From: UMGS1002 sp045586785
GTDB taxonomy: Bacteria; Bacillota; Clostridia; Oscillospirales; CAG-272
Assembly (NCBI GenBank): GCA_045586785.1
Contig: JAZNBA010000012.1
Span: forward strand, 1-15,518
DNA: 15,518 nucleotides
Reading direction: 5' to 3'
Shown: piece after piece, positions 1 to 4,097 of the stretch
How positions within the stretch are numbered: position 1 is the first letter of the stretch
Layout: every line of letters starts with the position of its first letter
Position numbers and translations under genes: made by a program
Notes under the pieces: model-generated
What the model saw: only the letters and a program-made list of their open reading frames with translations
What the model was told of the DNA's origin: nothing
Databases searched by the model: none

Positions 1-566
1 ATATATTTCAGTCTCAAAACGTGAACCGGAGTTGAAATTCTTCTGAAATCAAATCGCTGACAGCGCGAGATGACAGTCGCGGGGAGCTTTTGCATCTCGG
101 TGGTCGCCAGGATGAAAACAACGTGCTCGGGCGGCTCCTCAAGAGTTTTGAGAAGCGCGTTGAACGCCGAGGTGGTGAGCATATGGACCTCGTCGATGAT
201 GTAAACTCTCTTTTTGACGTTCGAGGGAGTATAAACGACCTCGTCGAGAATGCCTCTGATGTCATCGACCTTGTTGTTCGAAGCCGCGTCCATTTCAAGA
301 ACGTCTGTCGTCGTGCCGTCAATGATCGCACGGCAGGAGGGGCACTCACCGCAAGGATTGCCGTTTTTCGGATTCTCGCAGTTTACGGCACGCGAAAGGA
401 TCTTCGCGCAGGTAGTCTTACCCGTTCCGCGCGAGCCGCAGAAAAGATAGGCATGGCAAAAAAGACCGCGCTCGGTCTCGTATTTGAGAATATCGGTAAT
501 ATGCTCCTGACCGCAGACCGAATCGAAGTCCATCGGTCGCCATTTACGATATAAAGCCTGATGCAT
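1..566 (-). CDS. dnaX: DNA polymerase III subunit gamma/tau, N-terminal part (cut by window edge)
   Basis: Clamp-loader ATPase subunit that loads the beta sliding clamp at the replication fork. The 188 visible residues are the first part of the AAA+ domain and run open to the left edge. Visible: the N-terminal ALYRKWRP motif, Walker A GSRGTGKT (residues 44-51), the four-cysteine zinc module (C63, C72, C75, C78), Walker B YIIDEVHML (D125/E126), sensor-1 ATTE, and the SRC arginine-finger motif (167-169). The start is the ATG at 564-566, preceded by GAGGAA about 8 nt upstream. The SRP RNA gene lies upstream on the same strand, the usual Firmicute order (ffs-dnaX, often followed by ybaB and recR), but an IVP-like insertion ends only about 18 bp before this start codon. 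No convincing own promoter is visible. Identification is firm; the C-terminal part is outside the window. Confidence 0.96.
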   Translation of the reverse strand, partial: MHQALYRKWRPMDFDSVCGQEHITDILKYETERGLFCHAYLFCGSRGTGKTTCAKILSRAVNCENPKNGNPCGECPSCRAIIDGTTTDVLEMDAASNNKVDDIRGILDEVVYTPSNVKKRVYIIDEVHMLTTSAFNALLKTLEEPPEHVVFILATTEMQKLPATVISRCQRFDFRRISTPVHVLRLKY

Positions 567-582
567 GTGCTCGTTCCTCGCC

Positions 583-612
583 AGTGTAAAGTGAAAAGTG
601 GAAAGTGAAAAG
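583..612 (+). repeat. Left terminal inverted repeat of the IVP-like element (heptad repeat)
   Basis: Four tandem heptads of the form AGTGNAA (N = T, A, G, A) followed by AG. The 24 bases at 589-612 are the exact reverse complement of 1066-1089 on the other side of the four-helix-bundle gene. Together they form a terminal inverted repeat pair that would fold into a long stem if transcribed as one RNA. The pairing and period are read directly; the role as element boundary is inferred. Confidence 0.85.
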
Positions 613-620
613 ATATGGTA

Positions 621-642
621 ATTTTTCGCCAAGGCGAAAAAT
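621..642. terminator. Palindromic hairpin downstream of the four-helix-bundle gene
   Basis: Ten-bp arms (ATTTTTCGCC / GGCGAAAAAT) around a 2-nt centre, 10 bases past the stop of the minus-strand four-helix-bundle gene. It may be its terminator or processing site. It lacks a clean U-run on the minus strand, so termination is likely to be partial; read-through would be needed if dnaX depends on an upstream promoter. It sits just inside the left inverted repeat. Confidence 0.5.
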
Positions 643-652
643 ATTTTCTATA

Positions 653-1006
653 TCACTTGGTTTTATTTTTTGTATTACTGATTGATATCAAAATCGAGAG
701 TAATTCTTTGACATCGGATTCTAAGCTGAAAAATTCTTTGTCTGACAAATATTCGGTGGCGTGTAAAAGGCGCATCCAATAATATGCTTCGTAGGCTTCT
801 TTCAAAGCAATGGCAATCTTGGCATAAAAATCTGCTTTTGTTTGCCCCATTTGAGCTTCGCTGACATTCGCACCAATACTTGTTCCGCAGCGCATCAGCT
901 GTTTTGACATAATATACTCGTGTTTATTTTCACGTATATAGTCATACAGCTTGACAATTCTTATGGCAAAGTTAATGCTTTTATCTTCAATAATCGCTCT
1001 TTTCAT
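653..1006 (-). CDS. Four-helix-bundle protein, 23S rRNA intervening-sequence (IVP/S23) family
   Basis: 117 residues, typical length for the IVP/S23 family (TIGR02436/PF05635-like), whose members fold as a four-helix bundle and are often encoded in intervening sequences within 23S rRNA genes. Their biochemical role is not settled; relatives include the accessory Avd protein of diversity-generating retroelements, which binds nucleic acid. The family signature is visible in the middle: SIGANVSEAQMGQTKADFY, then a long helix (AKIAIALKEAYEAYYWMRLL). The start is the ATG at 1004-1006, with GAGG 6 nt upstream; an in-frame TTG at 1018 sits over that ribosome binding site and is unlikely. The gene lies between ffs and dnaX, away from any rRNA, enclosed by hairpins and a 24-bp terminal inverted repeat pair. 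No sigma-A promoter is visible directly upstream, so it is probably transcribed by read-through from the SRP RNA promoter. Confidence 0.88.
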   Translation of the reverse strand: MKRAIIEDKSINFAIRIVKLYDYIRENKHEYIMSKQLMRCGTSIGANVSEAQMGQTKADFYAKIAIALKEAYEAYYWMRLLHATEYLSDKEFFSLESDVKELLSILISISNTKNKTK

Positions 1007-1025
1007 ATCTAACCTCAAAAATGGA

Positions 1026-1050
1026 AATTTCCGAGCAAAGTGAGGAAATT
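1026..1050. repeat. Small inverted repeat upstream of the four-helix-bundle gene
   Basis: AATTTCC (1026-1032) and GGAAATT (1044-1050) flank an 11-nt spacer, just inside the right terminal inverted repeat. It mirrors the hairpin at 621-642 on the other side, giving a nested order repeat-hairpin-gene-hairpin-repeat. The stem is short; its function is unknown. Confidence 0.5.
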
Positions 1051-1060
1051 CACATCAACT

Positions 1061-1089
1061 TTACACTTTTCACTTTCCACTTTTCACTT
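1061..1089 (-). repeat. Right terminal inverted repeat of the IVP-like element
   Basis: Read on the minus strand this is AGTGAAA, AGTGGAA, AGTGAAA, AGTGTAA, the same AGTGNAA heptads as the left repeat in a shifted order (N = A, G, A, T). Positions 1066-1089 match 589-612 perfectly as reverse complement. It directly abuts the hairpin at 1090-1127 that follows the SRP RNA. Confidence 0.85.
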
Positions 1090-1127
1090 CTTATTTTGCA
1101 GCCAATAAAAATTGGCTGCAAAATAAG
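1090..1127. terminator. Perfect 17-bp hairpin at the 3' end of the SRP RNA
   Basis: Arms at 1090-1106 and 1111-1127 pair perfectly over 17 bp around AAAA. It starts exactly where the SRP RNA closing helix ends and could act as its terminator or processing signal. It is not followed by a U-tract on either strand. The U-rich TTATTTT directly after the SRP closing helix, inside this hairpin's first minus-strand arm, is an alternative termination point. The first arm also pairs with the SRP 5' flank (1397-1402), so the two structures are mutually exclusive. Confidence 0.55.
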
Positions 1128-1396
1128 ACCATACACCCCAAAATCGAACTTCACTTTTGCGCGTTAGTCCCTTTTTCTGCTCGGGGCAGGCGACCTCGCG
1201 GCACATCGAGCTAACCGCTTAATGCTGCTTGGTTCCCCACCTGACATGGTTCACAGCGCACGATTGCGCAAGACCCACCCTTCAACACACAGAAAGAGTC
1301 GCAGACCGCATCCGATCCGCCCTCAAAAGGGGAATGAACCCCCGCTATAGCGGATTTCGGGTACAGGACACCGCTAACTCCCCGGCTGGTATGGCC
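1127..1396 (-). ncRNA. ffs: Signal recognition particle RNA, long Firmicute type (scRNA)
   Basis: RNA core of the signal recognition particle, which with Ffh targets membrane and secreted proteins co-translationally. The minus strand carries the S-domain helix-8 signature (GAACCATGTCAGGT, a GGAA tetraloop, then AAGCAGCATTAAG, about 1215-1252). Its 5' half has the Alu-domain motif (AGTTAGCGGTG, CCTGTACC, ATCCGCTATAGC). The ends pair: GGCCATAC (1396-1389) with GTATGGTC (1134-1127), giving a predicted 270 nt, close to the about 271 nt mature B. subtilis scRNA. Pairing extends outward by six A-U pairs (1397-1402 with 1121-1126), the kind of extended stem RNase III trims in the B. subtilis precursor. 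The tetraloop closing pairs are GG/CC instead of the common CC/GG, a compensatory change. Mature ends are inferred from pairing only. Confidence 0.95.
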
Positions 1397-1454
1397 TTAT
1401 TTAACAGTCTGCTAAATAACAGTTGTCTACGGGCGTTTTTCACCCGCTTTTATT

Positions 1455-1483
1455 ATTGTACCACATTATCTGCTTTTTTGCAA
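1455..1483 (-). promoter_or_regulatory. Candidate sigma-A promoter for the SRP RNA (and perhaps IVP gene and dnaX)
   Basis: On the minus strand, TTGCAA (1483-1478), a 17-bp spacer, and TACAAT (1460-1455). Transcription would start near 1448, leaving about a 50-nt leader that contains a small GC hairpin (CGGGTG/CGCCCG). A closer alternative, TAGACA (1429-1424) with TTAAAT (1404-1399), has a 19-bp spacer and is weaker. Confidence 0.5.
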
Positions 1484-1500
1484 TACCCGAATGAAAAATT

Positions 1501-1538
1501 TATGTTCATTTCTTGCCGCAAAGCAAGAAATGAACATA
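1501..1538 (-). terminator. Terminator of the SLH protein gene
   Basis: Perfect 16-bp stem (1501-1516 with 1523-1538, loop of 6) starting 6 nt after the minus-strand stop codon at 1545 and followed on that strand by AATTTTTCATT. It separates the SLH gene from the SRP RNA promoter. Confidence 0.85.
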
Positions 1539-1544
1539 GAAATA

Positions 1545-2819
1545 TCAATTTTGAAGCAGCGACTCAAGCATTACCGCCGCCTGAGCGCGAGTAAGCTCCG
1601 CGGCATGATCGGAAATACCCGCCGCATCAATAAAACCTCCATTAGCAAGCGCCATCACCGCCGCGCCGTCGCTCGCCCCACCAACAGACGCCGAAACACT
1701 GCCATCATATTCAAGTCCTAAAATATTGGCGCAAATTTTCGCAGCCTCGTCAACTGTAATGTTGCGCGCGGGCAAAAAATATTTTCTGCCCGAGTCCTCA
1801 GTCCCCGTGATGTACCCCACGCGCGCCGCCGTGCCTATGTAGGACTTCATTGCCGCGGGGATGTCTGCGTCGTCCGCAAAGCCCGTGTCAGCTACCGTGG
1901 GCAGCGCCGATATGCCCGCCGCCTTCATTGCCATTACCACAAACTCGCCCCTGCTCACCGTGCCGTCGGGATAAAAATACCGCGCACCCGCCACCTGTGT
2001 ACCACCCATAACTCCGTTCACACCCAGCGCGATAGCGGCGCTGTAGGAGGTGTGCCACTTCATATCGTCGTACGCAAGCGCGGTGGAGTTGCGGTTGACC
2101 TCAAGGCGCACCGTGGCTACTGAGGAATAGTTGCCGTATTTGTCGTAGACCACATAGCTGATACTGTCAACACCCGCAAAATCGCCGTTTGGCATGTAAA
2201 CGTATCTGCCGTCGTCATCATACAGAAGCGCAATTCCGTGCTCGGGGTACGACACTATCTGATACGTCAATTCATCTCCCTCGGGATCGTACGCATAAAA
2301 CTTGCCGTACGCCGCTACGTCGCTGTAGGTGCTGACCGTCACCTCGCCCTCGCGCGCCGTAGTAGGACAGTAATTGACCGCATCCAAAAGATACAGCGCG
2401 CACTTGAGACTGTAGGGTTGACCGTTTATGCAAAACTCAAACTCCGCGCCTCTATTATCCTCCCGTGCCGCGGCATAGCTGAGCATATAAAGACTTTCGC
2501 GGGACAGCGTCTGCCCTTCTTTCACCACAGTTGAACCCACAAGCAACTCTCCGTCCGTAACGTCGGGCACGTCGGTCACCGTCAGCGACGACACGCGCGC
2601 GACGTTCAGCGCACGCTCAAAATCCTCGGGCGAAAACAGTATCTCGTTGCCTACCATACCTGCCTTCGCCATAGGCATACAGTTCGCAATAACACTCAGA
2701 GCCGGCGATACGGGTGCCGCATCCGCCACCGCCGCACTTATAAATCCCGAATTTACCGTCACAGTCAGCAAAAGCGTCACTAACAGCGCCGAAACGGACA
2801 TCAAAACAGTTCTTTTCAT
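1545..2819 (-). CDS. Secreted protein with Ig/cadherin-like domains and C-terminal SLH repeats
   Basis: 424 residues, predicted to be exported and held on the cell wall. Visible: a signal peptide (basic MKR, hydrophobic core to about 25, cleavage near residues 29-35). Then come two beta-rich modules of the cadherin-like/Big_9 kind: one weaker at about 60-150, one clear at about 157-242 (DPEGDELTY, then a YMPNGDFAGVDSISYVVYD core). About three SLH-type repeats follow at 250-424: AIALGVNGVMGG with FYPDGTVSRGEFVVM, then ARVGYITGTED with FLPARNITVDEAAKI, then ALANGGFIDAA with ELTRAQAAVML. SLH repeats usually bind pyruvylated secondary wall polymers. The start ATG is at 2817-2819 with GGAGGT 6 nt upstream. 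It is monocistronic with its own terminator and divergent from ilvE. A weak -35/-10 pair may lie in 2840-2880, but none is convincing. Ligand and exact role are unknown. Confidence 0.88.
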   Translation of the reverse strand: MKRTVLMSVSALLVTLLLTVTVNSGFISAAVADAAPVSPALSVIANCMPMAKAGMVGNEILFSPEDFERALNVARVSSLTVTDVPDVTDGELLVGSTVVKEGQTLSRESLYMLSYAAAREDNRGAEFEFCINGQPYSLKCALYLLDAVNYCPTTAREGEVTVSTYSDVAAYGKFYAYDPEGDELTYQIVSYPEHGIALLYDDDGRYVYMPNGDFAGVDSISYVVYDKYGNYSSVATVRLEVNRNSTALAYDDMKWHTSYSAAIALGVNGVMGGTQVAGARYFYPDGTVSRGEFVVMAMKAAGISALPTVADTGFADDADIPAAMKSYIGTAARVGYITGTEDSGRKYFLPARNITVDEAAKICANILGLEYDGSVSASVGGASDGAAVMALANGGFIDAAGISDHAAELTRAQAAVMLESLLQN

Positions 2820-2914
2820 ATTCTACCTCCGAATTTTTAGTGTGTTGTCTGCTACAGTTTATTGCGGGCCACCCGTCAATATTCCGATTTTTTATTTTTT
2901 AGCCAACTAAAATA

Positions 2915-2943
2915 TTGACAAGCGTCGCGAAGTGTATTATAAT
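2915..2943 (+). promoter_or_regulatory. Consensus sigma-A promoter of ilvE
   Basis: TTGACA (2915-2920), a 17-bp spacer and TATAAT (2938-2943): a full match to the consensus. Transcription should start near 2950, only about 30 nt before the ATG. That leaves no room for a T-box or leader-peptide attenuator, which many branched-chain amino acid genes have. Confidence 0.92.
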
Positions 2944-2981
2944 ATAAGGTAAATTAAATGTCGGAAGGAGATTTTACGACA

Positions 2982-4055
2982 ATGCTGGATATTAAATTTA
3001 CTCCCAGAGAACAACTCAAAGCAAAGCCGACTGACGAGAGCAAGCTCGGCTTTGGTAGAATATTTACAGACTATATGTTCCTTATGAACTATGAGGTGGG
3101 CCGCGGATGGTTCGATCCCCGTATCGTTCCCTACGCACCGCTTGAACTGGATCCCTCCTGCATGGTATTCCACTATGCACAGGAAATGTTCGAGGGCCTC
3201 AAGGCATACCGCACCGCTGACGGCAAAATTCAGCTGTTCCGCCCCCAGAAGAACATCGAGCGTATGAACAATACCAACCGCCGTATGTGCATCCCCGAGA
3301 TCGATCCCGACGATGCGCTTCAAGCTATCAAGGCTATCGTTGAGTGCGAAAAGGATTGGGTTCCTCACAGCGTAGGCACCTCGCTCTACATCCGTCCCTT
3401 CATTATCGCAACCGACGCGCAGCTGGGTGTTCATCCCTCCAAGACATATTTGTTCGCCATTATTCTCTCCCCCGTCGGCTCTTACTACGCCGCAGGCATC
3501 AACCCCGTTAAGATCTTCGTTGAGACCGAGTACGTTCGCGCAGTCCGCGGCGGCACAGGCTTTGCAAAGGTCGGCGGCAACTATGCGGCATCTCTTATCG
3601 GTCAGGCAAAGGCTGAAAAGCTAGGCTACGCTCAGGTTCTGTGGCTTGACGGTATCGAGCATAAGTACATCGACGAGGTAGGCGCGATGAACGTGTTCTT
3701 CGTAATCAACGGTGAGGTCATCACGCCCACCCTTGAGGAAGGCAACATTCTGCCCGGCGTTACCCGCGCGTCCTGCCTTGACCTGCTCCGCTCCTGGGGT
3801 TATAAAGTAACCGAGCGCCGTCTGGCTCTTGATGAAGTCATCGAGGCAAGCAAGAACGGCACACTTGACGAGGCATTCGGCACAGGTACTGCCGCAGTTA
3901 TCTCACCCATCGGCGAGCTTGTAAACGACGAGTACAAGATCATACTCAACGAAGGCAAGATCGGTCCCATCGCACAGAAGCTTTACGACAACCTCACAGG
4001 CATCCAGTGGGGCACCGTTGAAGATACTCTCGGCTGGGTTGAGCCTGTTATCTGA
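2982..4055 (+). CDS. ilvE: Branched-chain amino acid aminotransferase
   Basis: PLP enzyme that interconverts leucine, isoleucine and valine with their 2-oxo acids using 2-oxoglutarate/glutamate; the last step of branched-chain amino acid synthesis; cytosolic. 357 residues, fold type IV, of the longer bacterial/eukaryotic BCAT group. Visible: the N-terminal MVFHYAQEMFEGLKAYR motif (about 61-77), RPQKNIERMN, the Schiff-base lysine K196 in GFAKVGGNYAAS, the PLP-contacting DEVGAMNVFF (231-240), and GTGTAAVISPIG near the end. The chosen start is the ATG at 2982 because AAGGAG lies 11 nt upstream. The in-frame ATG at 2958 would put that ribosome binding site inside the gene. It is monocistronic, with a consensus promoter and a perfect bidirectional terminator shared with the convergent TIR gene. 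Confidence 0.96.
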   Translation: MLDIKFTPREQLKAKPTDESKLGFGRIFTDYMFLMNYEVGRGWFDPRIVPYAPLELDPSCMVFHYAQEMFEGLKAYRTADGKIQLFRPQKNIERMNNTNRRMCIPEIDPDDALQAIKAIVECEKDWVPHSVGTSLYIRPFIIATDAQLGVHPSKTYLFAIILSPVGSYYAAGINPVKIFVETEYVRAVRGGTGFAKVGGNYAASLIGQAKAEKLGYAQVLWLDGIEHKYIDEVGAMNVFFVINGEVITPTLEEGNILPGVTRASCLDLLRSWGYKVTERRLALDEVIEASKNGTLDEAFGTGTAAVISPIGELVNDEYKIILNEGKIGPIAQKLYDNLTGIQWGTVEDTLGWVEPVI

Positions 4056-4068
4056 TTATAATATGATA

Positions 4069-4094
4069 AAAAGCCCTCCACGTGGAGGGCTTTT
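4069..4094. terminator. Bidirectional terminator shared by ilvE and the TIR protein gene
   Basis: Perfect 26-base palindrome: AAAAGCCCTCCAC and its reverse complement. It has A-runs and T-runs on both sides, so it works for ilvE on the plus strand and for the gene ending at 4098 on the minus strand, whose stop codon is 4 nt away. Confidence 0.93.
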
Positions 4095-4097
4095 GTG

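Noticed and set aside
1007..1018. TTG start at 1018 for the four-helix-bundle gene
   Set aside because: It overlaps the GAGG ribosome binding site that serves the ATG at 1006.
583..1089. CRISPR-like array from the AGTGNAA repeats
   Set aside because: The units are 7 bp with no spacers; they form an inverted pair around one gene.
1229..1594. Plus-strand 121-codon frame across the SRP RNA
   Set aside because: It overlaps the SRP RNA gene and a terminator; the RNA signature explains the sequence.
2950..2981. T-box or attenuator upstream of ilvE (and hom)
   Set aside because: The consensus promoters leave only about 30-40 nt of leader, too little for such structures.
2958..2981. Upstream ATG of ilvE
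   Set aside because: The AAGGAG ribosome binding site lies downstream of it, and the extra eight residues are not part of the conserved N-terminus.
2937..3434. Long antisense reading frame opposite ilvE, and similar ones opposite murA (9481-10686), the hydrolase-like gene (11585-12541) and hom (14166-15473)
   Set aside because: Each lies opposite a clearly identified gene, has no ribosome binding site, and its product has no recognisable domain. They are by-products of codon use.
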